Assembly (NCBI GenBank): GCA_020746105.1
Contig: CM036621.1
Coordinates: 28,601,501-28,665,500, forward strand
Length of the DNA: 64,000 bases
Direction of reading: 5' to 3'
Source: Trogon surrucura
Lineage: Eukaryota; Chordata; Aves; Trogoniformes; Trogonidae
Part shown: positions 47,805-61,257 of the stretch, piece after piece
Position numbering within the stretch: the first letter of the stretch is position 1
Layout: each line of letters starts with the position of its first letter
The notes under the pieces: generated by a model
Database searches by the model: none
What the model saw: only the letters and a program-made list of their open reading frames with translations
What the model was told of the DNA's origin: nothing
Program-made: the position numbers and the translations under genes

Positions 47805-50800
47805 ATAGTGTCCTTGTCTTGAAAACGTGCACCAAAGAGAAGGATTTTCCTGTATAACACCAGACAAAATCCTAGATTTAAAGCAGCAGCTTAGTTTGGT
47901 TGGGAGAAAGAGATCTTTCCCTACAGCTGATAGTATGAATGATGTTAATGGAAAACAGCTGAGTAAAAAATCAGTAACTGGCTGCCATGTATTGCTTTTC
48001 TCCAGAATCGTTGAGATGTGCTTCATACTGCTTGTAATTCCTGCATTGTGTTTTATTTCTTGTGTTGAAAACCTCAGATGCACTTTTCTCAGCTCTTTGA
48101 TGTAATTCTTTGATGCACACCTAAATGATAAGACCAGTTTATTTTCTAAGGCACGGAAATAACTGACTGAAAATATTTACCTGGGTCATCTTGTACTTTT
48201 GATAAAAGGAGCTGAGAATCATTTGGATACTTTTATATTAGTGACTCTCGCTGAGGAAGAGAATGCGGGAGTGTACATCTTCCAGAAAGTAAAAAGGAAA
48301 AGGGAGTACAAAGATTTGCTGTTCTGATGCTGATACTTTGTAGAATTTGTTTCCTTTGCTGCAAGATGCTGACAAGGGAGAGTGCACATTTTTATTGCAG
48401 GTTTGAGTTTTTTCAAAACTGCCACAGTGTGAAGTGTTTTGGCATCTTTTACTTCTAGGTCTATGCTGAGTGAATATGCTCTGTCTAGAAGCTGTAAAAT
48501 CAGAATTTCATTAACTTTTTTCATTTGACTTGCTAATTAAGGTTTTTCAAAACTCTGTTAATTCTCCATTTTGATTAGGGATAGAATCCACCACCTCCTG
48601 TTATTTGAATCCAGTGGAATTAGCAGCAGAGAGTTTGTCTGGTTAAAATTTGGAACCAAGAATGGCTATAGTGTCATTTTTTTTCCCCTTGATTTTGAAT
48701 AAGAGATGTGATTTTCATTCTAGTGTGGGAAATAAAGAGAAGTTATAGCTGCTCTTGCTTATGAGAGTATCTGATATTCTGATTTCTTTTTAATTTTTGA
48801 GAATTGTAGTAAGCTGTAGTAAATATTTTTTCGCCACAAAGTACATTAAGGATAACCCATCTCTGACATTCACTGGGTTACAAGTAAGCAGTTAGAAGGT
48901 AATGATAAAAAAAGAAAGTACCTGACCTTTTCCAAATGGGTATTAATATTTATTCAGGATGATTTCCTAGCCAAGAGTTTCCTACCTAATGAGTAGGGTT
49001 AAGAAATTAGTGCCTTACCTGTCAATCAGCAATTTCAGGCCACAGGTAAGCAGACAATTCGTGCTGTGCTGCTTCTGTTCTATAGCAAGACAAACCAGTT
49101 TGTAACTGCTCATTCAATTTGTGGGTGTGGATATCTGTGACATAAACCAGTTCTGTATCTGTTTATCAAATACATAAAATTTAAAAAGAAGTCTGGAAAT
49201 ACAGGAAGGACGTTACAGAACAACTTAGCGTTTTGATAAATTTGTGCCATAGAAGAACCACGTAAGATTACTGTGTGTACAGCAATATGTGACTAATTTA
49301 TTGAACTGGAGTCACGTTCTTTTAATTAGGAACTGCTTTATGAGAAGTGCATTGTTATGAGTTGTACGGGGATATAACTGTATACAAGAAAGGTGTTCTA
49401 AATTGGGAAAAATATTAAAAACGTGATTGTATTACTAGGAGAATTAACTTGGTATATTGAGGATATGGGTATGATTCTGTGTAAGGTCTTCCTTCGGTAT
49501 GAGTTGTTACAGATCCTTATAAAATGCTGTTGGGTAAAACATTAAGATCCCCTCTTTTTATGGAAATTTTCATTCTGCATCTAGAACTTGAGACCCGCAC
49601 AGCCCAAATGGCAGTGGGAGGTAATTCCTGGCCGACTGCTTCTCCCAGGGAGCAGAAAACTTGGGATGTTTGCTGGCGGGACTGGAGGTGACAGGGAATG
49701 GCCGTTAACCTGTTTCTCGGTCTCTCTCCTGATGTTTTTTGTCAGTTTTCATAATTTCTGTAACTCAGGCGTGCTTTTAGTGGGGAAGCACTTTTCCCTT
49801 TTGTTTGTTATCCGAGTGACCAGCTCACTCCGGTGTAACTGTCTGGCGCAGCGGTTCAGGGAAGCTGCTGCTGGTACCGCTTGCTTTAGCTGCTGCCTGT
49901 GTCCAAAGAAAAGTGACTTTCATGACAAAGGCAACAAGTTTTTCGGTTTTCCATGGAACAGGCACGGGCTGCGAGGGTGATCAAACAGCAGCACAAGTGT
50001 GTGAGGACTTTGGATTTGCTTCACGGCCACATGAGATGATCGTGGTCTCTGGACCGCCAAGATAAAACTGAAGACCTAAGGGAAATCTTAACAGCCCTCC
50101 TCAGGTCTGATAATGATCTCTTTGTTGTCCTTACTTTTTGTTAAATCTTTGAGGTTCTTTTACTCTTTTATTCCCCCATCATTTTCTTCAGAAAGGATTT
50201 TTTTTTTTTGAGTGTTCCCTGCATTTTTACTGAAGATGTAAGAAGTGGTATATGCTCACTTCAAGGTCCTTCCCTAATGCTTTCTTGCCTCTCTCACTAG
50301 GAGGGAACTTTTGCAGCAACTTTTCTAACATACAGAAACTAGAGGAGAGCGCAACATAAAAATTGACCTTTATAATACCTTGTTACTAAATAATAAGTTT
50401 TGTTAGAAAACATAAGTTACTGTACCTAGCTAGAAATAGTAACTCATGGGTGCTTTCTCACCTCAAATCTCGAAAGAAGAAAAATTGCATTTTCATGTTA
50501 TAAATCTCCTGGAAACCACAAGATTCTAAAACTGTATGAAGTTTTCTCTTAGCTACTTTTTCTACCCTCTCTCCCTACACTCATTTTGTAAACATATTTA
50601 TGCATATCTTTCCATCCAAAACTTGTGCTTGAAAATCATCAGAAAAATAGGTTTACAACTTCATGATGTTACAGAAGACTGACAGAGCGTGAGTTTACTG
50701 GCAGATATGGCATTCTGCATGGATGGGAAAAAAAAAATTCTATGTATGCATATGGATACAGAGTATCTCTGTATGTATAGATGATATGTCACATCATGAC

Positions 50801-52330
50801 TTCCTGGAATACGGAATACCTACGCCATCGCATTGTGATCAGGGTGTGTTGATGCCTTTGGCAGGAAGTGGGCTGTGAATTTTCGAAATGCCATGTGTTG
50901 GGAGTAAACTGAAGAATACTTTGTTTAGAAATTTGGGGAAATATCTCTGAAATATTCCAGCAGCTTCTCTCTGAGCTCCCTTCCCTAATTACTGCTTTGA
51001 GACGATTGTCGGTGAGATTTGGCATCCAGACTTCCCCCAGGTGCCCACAGGAGGGGGAGCTGTGAGGAGCCCGGAGCTGCCTCTGGCAGCTGCCCACAGC
51101 CGCACCGAGTTTGGGCCTTGCGAACGCACCGTCTGCCTTCTTTGTGCGCGTGGTCGTATGGGAAGATGTTTTGGCCGTGTCCCTGACCAACCCAAAATGT
51201 TCTTTAAGGTTCAGTGCTTAATGGTACATAAGGGAAGGGCAACCACTGTGGCCAGTGAGTGAGAAGATATATACACTCTCTTTCTAGGGTGAGAAGGAAG
51301 AGAAGGAAAGGAGGGGAATAATGGTGCTAATGGTTTTAAATCCGGATCAGTTATTATCGTGGGGTTTTTTAATTTATTTTTAATTACAAAAAAAGTATAT
51401 TTGGGGCATATGGAAAGTGAAGGATTAGATGTCTACCACTCTTCTGCCTACAAGGTATGCTTTCTGTCCCACAGCATGCCAACTCTGAAACAGAAAAGTG
51501 TTCTAATAAGCTATGTTATTACTGAAGTATCTGCTAGAATTAATGTTAACAATTTGCTGTTAGAACAGAACACAAGCAATGAAATATGCATGCTGCAGTT
51601 AAAGCAGGGGTTTTAAAAATTTATTTATTTTTTTTGGCCAATAATGAGATTTCTGACAGAGGGTAGGTGATTCTGCTTGTGGAATACCGAGGAGCTACAC
51701 TTAGTCTCATTTAATTATTACCAGTGACATGGAGAGTGAGGAATCATACTTCGTACCTGGACTCTGTCGTTAAATATAGTCTGACTTTTTTTTTTTTTTA
51801 ATTCAAGGCACTGGCTTTAGCCAGGGAAATTAATGAATATTACATTGAAAACTTGTACTAATAAACACCATATCCACAATAAAATTATTTGTTTCTCAAT
51901 CTACCAAGTTCTCAGTTTACCAAGTTCATCTCTCAGGATACATTGTTTAAATTGCATCAACTTTTAACAAAAGAGGCAATTCTTAACCTGATTTACAATT
52001 CCATTGCAATCTCATTGGGGGAAAGGGAGGAATACTTGCTACTGCTGTTGTTAGACTGTCTCTGCCAATGTCAAAGTCAAAGACCTGGTGGTGTCACTGT
52101 GCCACAAACACGGGTTTATCTTGGGTTGGCACCTTAGTGATACTGCTTACCTGTTTGAAAGATTGACACCAGGAAAAAGTGTTAGGGGAAGAGTGACACT
52201 GAAGTTGAAGAGTGGGAGTAGAGAGCGTGCTGGGCCTTGCATGCAGAGGCTTTAGATGATCTGTTGCATGCTGCAGGCTACATCTCCCAGTGCAAATCTA
52301 AGGAAATTGTTACCCTCTTACAATTAAAAT
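47805..52330. other. Stretch without recognisable genes
   Basis: Two GC-richer patches (about 49590-50000 and 51000-51180) hold open frames of 130 codons on the + strand and 133 codons on the minus strand. Neither has a motif I recognise, so I do not call them genes. Confidence 0.45.
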
Positions 52331-52411
52331 ATCACAGAATCACAGAATGTTAGAGGTTGGAAGGGACCTTAAAGATCATCTAGTCCAACCCCCCTGCTGG
52401 AGCAGGATCAT
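52331..52411 (-). mobile_element. Very short CR1 3'-end fragment
   Basis: About 80 bp in antisense: octamers, GGTTGGAAGGGACC and ATCTAGTCCAACCCCCCTGC, ending at AGCAGGATCA. It closely matches the tail of copy B. Confidence 0.92.
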
Positions 52412-55400
52412 AATAGGTAAAAGTTCTTTTCACAGATCTGTCTAGTTTCAGAGGAGATAAGGCCTTTCAGTTAAATAACTCGTGCAATTAAAATATGTAA
52501 TGTTTCCCTTTCACATATGGGTTTAAAGCTTCTGTCTGTTACAAGGTGTTTTTACATACTGTCTAGCAATACAGAGTAAGTCAAAGTACTGTTCAAAAAT
52601 AGATCATAAAATAGCACAGTCTAGAGCCTTCAGTGAGATTTAGAAGAAAAATCAGAGATTTATGGGACAATAGGAAAAAAGAAGGGGACTTTTTTTTTGT
52701 TTGTATTTTTGCTTATTGGTACTTAGAATTTTTTTTTCTTATTATTTCTTTGATTTATTACTTAAGGTATTCTGATTAAATCAAATAGCTGCATCAAATA
52801 TATAAACTTTTACTTTGAAAGGCAATTTGTTTATAAAATTGTTTAGACTTAAGTCATCCTTCCACTAAAGCCGGAAAAAATTGTAAAAATCTAGTACTGA
52901 GAATAATGAGAATTTACGGTGCAAATTATACTTGAGAGTACTAAGTCATGGGCATAGTTTAAAAGTATTAATTGTACTTTTTCCTGTGCTCACAAATTAG
53001 CATGCTAATTAAACAAGTTGTGGAGTCACTGACTTGGCACGGAAAGGCTCGCTCAGGCTCAGAACCGCGCTGGCCACAATGTTTGCCTGTTACCGGCTCA
53101 GCTGAGTCATTTTGGCTTTGAGCTTTGTCAGTGCAGCACAGTCAGGCCCGGTGGGAATGCTGACAAAATCGTGTAGTCAGACTTGAGATCTGAGAAATTC
53201 AAGTTTGGGGTTTTGCAAAGCAAAACCATACAGAACAAACGTGCCCAGCCAAATACTACTTCTGAGTAAGATAAACTTGGGAATATGTGAACTGGTTCAA
53301 GCTTCTGGTGTTTTCAACAAGTAATACTAGGAAATATTTTAATCATTTTCGTGGCTGTGTGATATATCTCTTCCCAGTTTCAGTAGTATTAAGTTCAAAA
53401 GAATATTAAATAAAGATTGTAACTATTTGTGTAAAGCCATCTTCCGGTTTTAACAAAGTAGTCTTTATTGATATCATCTGTTGTGGCTACAGCAAAACTT
53501 AAAATCAGATCATTAATGATGCTCATAGTGACAGATAAAGCTTATAGACTAAATAGACAAGAGACATAAAAGGAGAGACTGGAAAGAGAGACGGAGACAG
53601 TGGGTTGTAGCAGAATCAGAAATAGGTTTTGAATTTTACATTCCTCTGACAATATTCTGCTATATCACTTTCATATTCTTGTAAGTGTTCTGAGGATTCA
53701 GCTGGATTTTTGAGATGCTTGTTTTAGTACATGGTATAATCGAGTGGAAGATTACCTTTACGTAGAAAATTACACAAATAGATAAAACCTCAGCCATGTA
53801 ATGCCCACAGAATCCATTTTAAATAAATACTAATGTTACTAATTTTGCATGATTACTAAAAATTCATGAAAAACTACTGTATTTGCATTTTTTTCTCTTC
53901 AGTATAAGAGGTGCAAAGTAAGATTAGGGTGTTTTCAAGTCATATCATCAGTAAGATAAACCTTCACGCACGTGAGGAGCAAGCGTAAGAATTTTTCTGT
54001 TAAAAAACCTAGAAAGCTAACCACTGGAAAGCATGATGTGGAGCCTGAAGTGATGTAAAGGTGCTGCCATGTGTTCAGGGGATGTCCACAGCTGAATTTG
54101 ATCAGAATGCAATAAATTAAGGCAGAGGTGTGCTGCCTCAAACAACTCAACAAACACTCTCTCAAACTGTCAGTTATGCAGACAGTATTAGTCAAATTTG
54201 TTGACAACTGAATTTTGAAAGCGAGTTGGGACTTGGAGGTATCTGCAGCTTTCTAATGGCTAAAAGAGAAGGAATAAACTTCTTAGTAACCCCTCTGATA
54301 AACATGGAAACTACTCCTTGAATTCAGTGCAGTGGTTTGTTGCCTTACGTGCAGTCTCGCCGGGCTGGTGCAGTTCCAGTGCTGGCTGCCAGTCACATGA
54401 GTGGTGCGGGTGCGTAAAGAATGGATATAGAAATGGATATAGAAATCGCCTCCATCAAAAGTCGTCAACAGTTTAGTTCAGCTCTTTTGGTAGCCTTGGG
54501 CTAAATATTATGTTTGCTTTAAGGTAGCCTTATTAGAGAGTGTATAATTGAGGAGTGCTAAAAACATTTGTTTTATTTGTTTTATGATTTGGGGGTTCTT
54601 CGGATTGTTTTTGTGCTTCTTCTGAAAGCATGATACGCGCTACACAATTCTATTTTGTAAATTACAGTTCACGAACAAATAAAAACATAAAAGCCCCAAA
54701 TACTCAAGAACCTGATGATTAAACCAAACTTCAGTGCTGATGACTATGTGTATGCATATTATCCTCTGAAGGCAAAACCCTACCCAGCCATTTGCAGGCC
54801 ATTTTTTAGTTGCTGAAATTGTCCTGTGCTGACAAGGTAGATCATCTTGTTGTTTATTTAGCAAAATCATCCTTTTAACAGAGCAAATGTACAGTTCATT
54901 CTTTCTTATCAAGGAAATTCTATAGCAACCACAAGTAAAGCTTAAAATCAATTATAATCAAAAGAATTATCTGTGATATCTGGAGTGATGGAAGCCAGGC
55001 TCCTCATTATTATGGGAAAGAAACTACTCAGCAGAGAGATTTAATATCATTCCCTGACTGATTGATGATGGAAAAGCTTACTAGAGAGAATCTCTGACAT
55101 CAGTTTCTATTTCTTACCTTTATTGCCTACTCTTTGTGAAAGAACAAAAATTGACTTTACAGTATTCTAATCTCATGAACATCTGGCTTTCTGTCAGTAA
55201 CAAGTTCTACATGTTTTGACCTTGGTGTTGAGAAATTCTGAATGACGCTGGGTGTAAAAGTCGTCTTTGTGAGTATGCAAGAATGGGAAGAATAGAGAAC
55301 AATGTAGAGTCTCTGAAAAACTTTTTTAGATATGGGGAGAAATATATTTTAAATGGTAGGATAGTGATTTTTTTTTAAAAAAAACTATTTAAATAACATA

Positions 55401-58255
55401 ATTTTCAAATAACATTAAAAATAGTTATTTTTAAACAACACAAAAAGTCATTGCACTAGACTAAATTCAGCAAGTTTCCTTTGACTCAAGAGATTTTCTT
55501 TACTCATGCTGATGAAGTGTTTCAGTTAGATCAGTACGCCCAAAATCAAAGTGTACAAGCTCCAACTATGTGGTGTGCAAAGAGCTAAACATCATCTACC
55601 CAAGCATGTTCTGAATATATCACTGCTCCAGATAGTAATGTCAGCATCTCTATTCATGTGTAATAAATTCAAGATTAAATTGATTTCAGAGTTCTGCCTT
55701 CTCTTTATAAAGCTCTAAATATATAGTTGTTAGCAGTCATTGCATTGCTTAGAGTGGCAGTTCTCTTTCTTAGTCTCTTGCTGAGTTTTATGAGGCTGGA
55801 AACCTCAGCTATTGTGCTTACTCATATTGCACCTTAAAGTCTTTTTTTGCCATTTCAAACGAATGATGCTGATTCAGTTGTGAGAGTAGTTGATGGTGGT
55901 AAATAGAATTGCAGACTCTTTGGAATACTCTTTTTTTTATTTAAAAAAAACAACCCACCATGTATGAATTCATGAATGAGTAGAACTGCTCTGAGTGTGG
56001 ATATAGCAATGCTCCAGTCATTCGCGTGGACTGACTCAGAATTGAACGTTCTCTGTAAAAGTGTTGTCAAATACTATGCCAGGTTCCTTACCACCATGAC
56101 AAATAGAGAAATCTGGAAATATGTTTATTTGCCGAGCCTTTGGAACGTGAGTATCACTTTTGCATTGTCAAACTTCAGTTAAGCATATGCTCATTTGAGA
56201 TACGTAGTGCTTGTGGTTTAATTCCTTCTCCACATTATATAGTTGTTGGCCATTAGTGATCTTGATCTTTCTGTCTCTTTCTCCTTTTTAATGTATGCTA
56301 CACAAAAAGTCTAGGACCTGTCTTGATTTCTGTATATCTTACAGTAAATAAAAAAGTTTGGTTTTTTTCCAGTAAAATAATGGTAGTAATACAAATGCCA
56401 GGTTTCAATTATACATAATTTTTATTTGTAGTTGTCAGGCAGCCCACCTGAATTTTCCTTTTTTTTTTAAAACCATTTGAATGATTTTTATTTCTTGCTC
56501 TTACAGAAGAATTTCTGAATTCTAAAGAGCAAACAAACAAAAGCCCTAAGCAATTCTTTAACTTGGCATTTAGTAAATCACAATGGCTGCATTTCACCAT
56601 GATAGGAATTAAACAATACAGAGGATAATATGAGCTTAATGTTTTGCTAGTGCTTTTACTTATACAGCCATTTATTACATTTGATTTATGCTTTTATTCC
56701 TAAAAGAGGAAAAAAAAAACACTAAAGTGTAAAACCCAGGACCGTATCAAGGCATAAAAATGTTTTGTAATTAATAGCCTATGTTTTATCACACAATTTT
56801 TTTTTCTGTTTTCTTGAGACTGGTGCAGTAATTCATGAAGATTCTTGATAGAGTACTGTGAAAAATTGTCACATAAATACAAATATACTTTATTGGTATT
56901 TTTCCACTTTATCATATCTGCACTGTGGTTGGTATTAGAGGTCTGGTGGCCAGTTCATCAGCCATCTGGAACTGGTGCACAAAATGAGCAGAAGCAGTAG
57001 CACTCGAGAAATTTAGTGGCACATTACCAAATACATTTCTGCAGCAGGGAAAGAAAGTGGCTGCACCTATGCAGGGAAGGAGGGATGTTTTACCTCAGAA
57101 ATCCCTCTAGTCTTGCATTTGCACTCGCTACATTTTGATAGTTCTAATGCTTAAGTTACTGAAGGAGAAAGGGAATCTGAAGAAAATTATGGAAATAATT
57201 TGCTAGGTTGAGCTTTGATACATTACTGGGGACAATCCCACCTTTGTTGTGACAGTGGTGAACTCTGTACTGTCCAAAAATTACTACACTGAGCCATTAT
57301 TGTCCAGGAATTTCTCTGCGGGCAGTCTTCAGTCCCTTCTTGTCATTTAGGTTTTCCATAAAATAAAGACGTGATGTTGTAGTAGAAAGAGAAAACGGCT
57401 GATGCTAGATAATCTTTGGTATCATCTATTTCAGAGAAATAGTTTAGGAAAAAAATCTAAATTTATATTTATGTAATGTATATGTGTGTAATATGTTAGG
57501 CCATTCAGAATGCTTCATATTCTGAAACAGGTAGTGCATTATGCTTTGAACTTTGTTCAATCTAGAAAATAATACATATTGTCCTATGCAAGCATAAGTT
57601 TGTATATGTCTGTATATGTGTTATCATACATTATTTGCATGCATTGTTGCTATATATATCTGGCTGAATGCATAAGCATGTATTTGTACAATCTCTAGAT
57701 TAAATCAAATTCTAAGTATAATACCCTGTTTCTTTTAGAATACTATGAGGGGATTTTATATATGGTGACATCTGCTTTTGCCACCCCCTTGAGAAAATAA
57801 AATAAAACGGAAGGGATGAAACGTCTGCCCACTGGAAATCATCAGAGCAACCAACGTGTCCCAGAGTGGAGGATTCTGTCATGCACGTGTGCAGCTCCCA
57901 GGTGACAAATGCCCTGTAGGGCAGAGCAGTGCCTACGTTTGGTTTGAGACCACTGGACTTCGGTGCCGTTGCTTTGTTGTAACTTAAGCAATGCAAAACC
58001 ATGCGGAGGAGTTAAATTTGCCTGGGCAGTCAGGTTACCCTCAAGGTAAAGCTGCTGTAAAGAGCTGTTCATTTAGCAGCTATCTGTGCCTTTCTAGAAC
58101 CGATCTCTTTTGTTTCCATTTACTATTTTCCAAAGACCCAAAACTAGCACAAAACTTTATCTTCCCATATTTTGCCAAACTTAATCTATCAAACACTCTA
58201 GATATCCCTGCTATTCTTGAACGTATTCTTACAAACATATTCGCGGAGGGAGGAT
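52412..58255. other. AT-rich stretch without recognisable genes
   Basis: Background sequence apart from the motif cluster at 52995-53110 and a 12-bp tandem duplication (ATGGATATAGAA twice) at 54421-54444. No coding exon recognised. Confidence 0.5.
52995..53110. promoter_or_regulatory. Possible regulatory cluster (homeodomain-type palindrome and AP-1/MARE-like site)
   Basis: A perfect 16-bp palindrome AATTAGCATGCTAATT (52995-53010) is followed within about 90 bp by GAGTCACTGAC and by CAGCTGAGTCAT (53099-53110), which combines an E-box with an AP-1/Maf-type core. The interval is more GC-rich than its flanks. Such a cluster fits a distal enhancer, but there is no direct evidence of function. 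Confidence 0.25.
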
Positions 58256-58369
58256 AAGATCTACAGGGCACCTGATCTACTGAAACAAGCTGGGGTTCAA
58301 ATGACACAAAGGGAAAAAAGGATCCTTGGTCATGAGCTGGCGGGACTCATAGAGCGTTCTTTAAATTAG
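58256..58369 (+). pseudogene. CR1 ORF1 C-terminal end (truncated)
   Basis: Thirty-seven codons starting KIYRAPDLLKQAGVQMTQRE and ending ERSLN with a TAG at 58367-58369. It is the end of the ORF1 esterase-like region, cut by the 5' truncation. As in copy A, the family's usual D-G-x-H block reads GVQ. Two bases separate its stop from the ORF2 ATG. Confidence 0.82.
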
Positions 58370-58371
58370 AT

Positions 58372-61257
58372 ATGAAGGGGGATGGGGTTATAGCTGGGAT
58401 TGCAGCAGGGCAGTGCTCTAGAAATTATGAGGACCGGGTGGCCTCCCATCCCCCTAGGGTGAGATCAGTGTGCTCAGCTTGCTCCCTGAAATGCTTATAC
58501 ACCAATGCACGCAGCATGGGGAATAAGCAGGAGGAGCTAGAAACCTGGGTTCGGGCAGGAGATTATGATCTGGTGGCAATTACAGAGACATGGTGGGACA
58601 GCTCACATGACTGGAATGTGGTCATGGGTGGCTATGTCCTTTTCAGGAAAGACAGGCCAGCCAGGCGAGGTGGTGGAGTCGCTCTTTACGTGAAAGAGCA
58701 ACTACAATGTCTTGAATACCATCCAGGCATGGAGGAGGAGCAAGTTGAGAGTGTACGGGTTAGAATTAAGGGGCAGGCTGGCAGGAGAGATACTGTTGTG
58801 GGTGTCTATTACAGGCCACCAGATCAGGGTGAGGAAGTTGATGAGGCCTTCTACAGGCAGCTGAGAGCGGTCTCACAATCACAGGCCCTGGTTGTTGGGG
58901 GGGATTTTAACTTCCCTGATGTTTGCTGGAAGGACAACTCAGCCAGCCAGCCACAGTCCAGGAGGTTCCTCCAGTGCATCGATGATAATTTTCTGATGCA
59001 AATGGTGGAGGAGCCGACTAGGAGAGGAGCACTGCTGGACCTCATCCTCGCTAACAAGGAGGATCTGGTTGAAGCAGTAAAGGTTGAGGGCTGCCTTGGC
59101 TGCAGTGACCGTGAAATGGTGGAGTTCAGGATCTCATGTAGCAGAAACAAAATAGCAAGCAGAATTGCAACCCTGGACTTTGCCAAGGCAAACTTTGGAT
59201 TTTTCAAACAATTACTAGAGAAAATCCCATGGGCAAGGCTGTTTGAAGGTAAAGGGGCCCAAGACAGTTGGTTAGCGTTCAGGGACTGCTTCTACCGTGC
59301 TCAAGATCAGAGCATCCCGACACGTAGGAAGTCAAGGAAGGGAGCCAGGAGACCTGCGTGGCTAAACAGGGATCTGCTGGGTAAGCTCAAGGGCAAGAGG
59401 AGAATTTACAGATCTTGGAAGGCAGGGCTGGCCACTTGGGAAGAATATAAGGCTGTTGTCCGAGGATGTAGGGAGGCAACTAGGAAAGCAAAGGCCTCCC
59501 TTGAATTGAACCTGGCGAGAGAGGTCAAGGACAACAGGAAGAGCTTTTTCACATATGTGGCAGATAAAACTAACACCAGAGGCAATGTAGGCCCACTGAT
59601 GAATGAGGTGGGTGCCTTGGTGACAGAAGATACAGAGAAGGCAGAGTTACTGAATGCCTTCCTTGCCTCTGTCTACTCTGCCGGAGGCTGTCCTGAGGAG
59701 CCCCATTCCCCTGAGGCCCCAGAGGAAGTCAGGGCAGTGGAGGAGTATGCTTTAGTCGATGAGGACTGGATTAGGGACCAATTAAGCAATCTGGACATCC
59801 ATAAATCCACGGGTCCAGACGGGATGCATCCACGGGTGCTGAGGGAGCTGGCTGATGTCATTGCTAGACCACTCTCCATCATCTTTGCCAAGTCTTGGGA
59901 GACGGGAGAGGTGCCTGAGGACTGGAGGGAAGCAAATGTCACTCCAGTCTTCAAAAAGGGCAAGAAGGAGGACCCGGGTAACTATAGACCGGTCAGCCTC
60001 ACCTCCATCCCTGGGAAAGTGATGGAACGACTTATCCTTGGTGCCATCTCAAGGCATATCAGGGATAAGAGGGTCATTAGAGACAGTCAACATGGCTTCA
60101 CCAAAGGGAAGTCGTGCTTGACTAACCTCATAGCCTTTTATGAGGATATAACAAGGTGGATAGATGATGGCAGAGCGGTGGATGTGGTCTACCTTGACTT
60201 CAGTAAAGCATTTGACACAGTCTCCCACAGCATCCTTGCTGCTAAACTGCAGAAGTGTGGTCTAGACTCTCGGGTAGTGAGGTGGACTGTGAACTGGCTG
60301 AGGGGAAGAAGCCAAAGAGTTTTGGTCAATGGGGCAGAGTCTGGTTGGAGACCTGTCTCCAGTGGAGTCCCTCAAGGGTCGGTACTGGGACCAGTATTAT
60401 TCAATATATTCATCGATGACTTGGATGAGGGACTAGAGAGTACTATCAGCAAATTTGCTGATGACACCAAGCTGGGAGGAGTGGCTGACACACCAGAAGG
60501 CTGTGCTGCCATCCAGCGAGACCTGGACAGGCAGGAGCGTTGGGCGGGGAAAAATTTAATGAAATATAACAAGGGTAAATGTAGGGTCTTGCATCTGGGT
60601 AGGAACAACCCCAGGTTCCAGTATAAGTTGGGGAATGACTTATTAGAGAGTAGTGTAGGGGAAAGGGACCTGGGAGTCTTGGTGGACAGCAGGATGACCA
60701 TGAGCCAGCACTGTGCCCTTGTGGCCAGGAAGGCCAATGGCATCCTGGGGTGTATTAGAAGGGGGGTGGTTAGTAGGTCGAGAGAGGTTCTCCTTCCCCT
60801 CTACTCTGCCCTGGTGAGACCCCATCTGGAATACTGTGTCCAGTTCTGGGCCCCTCAGTTCAAGAAAGACAGGGAACTGCTGGAGAGAGTCCAGCACAGG
60901 GCAACTAGGATGATTAGGGGAGTGGAGCATCTCCCTTATGAGAAAAGACTGAAGGAGCTGGGGCTCTTTAGTTTGGAGAAGAGGAGGCTGAGGGGTGACC
61001 TCATTAATGTTTACAAATATATCAAGGGTGAGTGTCATGAGGATGGAGCCAGGCTCTTCTCGGTGACAACCACTGATAGGACAAGGGGTAATGGGCTGAA
61101 ACTGGAACATAAGAGGTTCCGCTTAAACTCGAGAAGAAACTTCTTCTCAGTGAGGGTGACGGAGCCCTGGAACAGGCTGCCCAGAGAGGCTGTGGAGTCT
61201 CCTTCTCTGGAGACATTCAAGACCTGCCTGGACACATTCCTGTGTGGCATAGTCTAG
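58372..61257 (+). CDS. CR1 ORF2 protein: APE-type endonuclease and reverse transcriptase (intact frame)
   Basis: 961 codons without a stop, full-length for CR1 ORF2. The first ATG after the ORF1 stop is used because copy A shares the same start. The endonuclease, about residues 38-250, has TNARSM (N45), ITETWW (E72) and GDFNF (D178, N180); the last motif, SDH in copies A and B, reads SDR here (R247). The reverse transcriptase follows: [13 protein letters not shown] (about 537-549), QHGFTKGKS (573 on), [10 protein letters not shown] with D609, [11 protein letters not shown] (664 on) and FADD (695-698, D697/D698). The CR1 C-terminal region includes [11 protein letters not shown] (about 816 on). 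These enzymes nick target DNA and copy LINE RNA at the nick. Loss of the endonuclease histidine predicts poor or no nicking, although RT motifs look complete. Frame openness may reflect youth rather than selection. Confidence 0.95.
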   Translation: MKGDGVIAGIAAGQCSRNYEDRVASHPPRVRSVCSACSLKCLYTNARSMGNKQEELETWVRAGDYDLVAITETWWDSSHDWNVVMGGYVLFRKDRPARRGGGVALYVKEQLQCLEYHPGMEEEQVESVRVRIKGQAGRRDTVVGVYYRPPDQGEEVDEAFYRQLRAVSQSQALVVGGDFNFPDVCWKDNSASQPQSRRFLQCIDDNFLMQMVEEPTRRGALLDLILANKEDLVEAVKVEGCLGCSDREMVEFRISCSRNKIASRIATLDFAKANFGFFKQLLEKIPWARLFEGKGAQDSWLAFRDCFYRAQDQSIPTRRKSRKGARRPAWLNRDLLGKLKGKRRIYRSWKAGLATWEEYKAVVRGCREATRKAKASLELNLAREVKDNRKSFFTYVADKTNTRGNVGPLMNEVGALVTEDTEKAELLNAFLASVYSAGGCPEEPHSPEAPEEVRAVEEYALVDEDWIRDQLSNLDIHKSTGPDGMHPRVLRELADVIARPLSIIFAKSWETGEVPEDWREANVTPVFKKGKKEDPGNYRPVSLTSIPGKVMERLILGAISRHIRDKRVIRDSQHGFTKGKSCLTNLIAFYEDITRWIDDGRAVDVVYLDFSKAFDTVSHSILAAKLQKCGLDSRVVRWTVNWLRGRSQRVLVNGAESGWRPVSSGVPQGSVLGPVLFNIFIDDLDEGLESTISKFADDTKLGGVADTPEGCAAIQRDLDRQERWAGKNLMKYNKGKCRVLHLGRNNPRFQYKLGNDLLESSVGERDLGVLVDSRMTMSQHCALVARKANGILGCIRRGVVSRSREVLLPLYSALVRPHLEYCVQFWAPQFKKDRELLERVQHRATRMIRGVEHLPYEKRLKELGLFSLEKRRLRGDLINVYKYIKGECHEDGARLFSVTTTDRTRGNGLKLEHKRFRLNSRRNFFSVRVTEPWNRLPREAVESPSLETFKTCLDTFLCGIV

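Noticed and set aside
49588-49980. 130-codon + strand frame with a hydrophobic stretch
   Set aside because: No family recognised. Composition and lack of splice context give no support beyond length.
50789-51190. 133-codon minus frame in a GC-richer patch
   Set aside because: No motif; long frame expected from composition.
58851-59963. Open frames on the minus strand opposite CR1-D ORF2 (118 and 96 codons)
   Set aside because: They mirror the ORF2 coding sequence and recur opposite copies A and B. They are shadows of LINE codon use, not genes.
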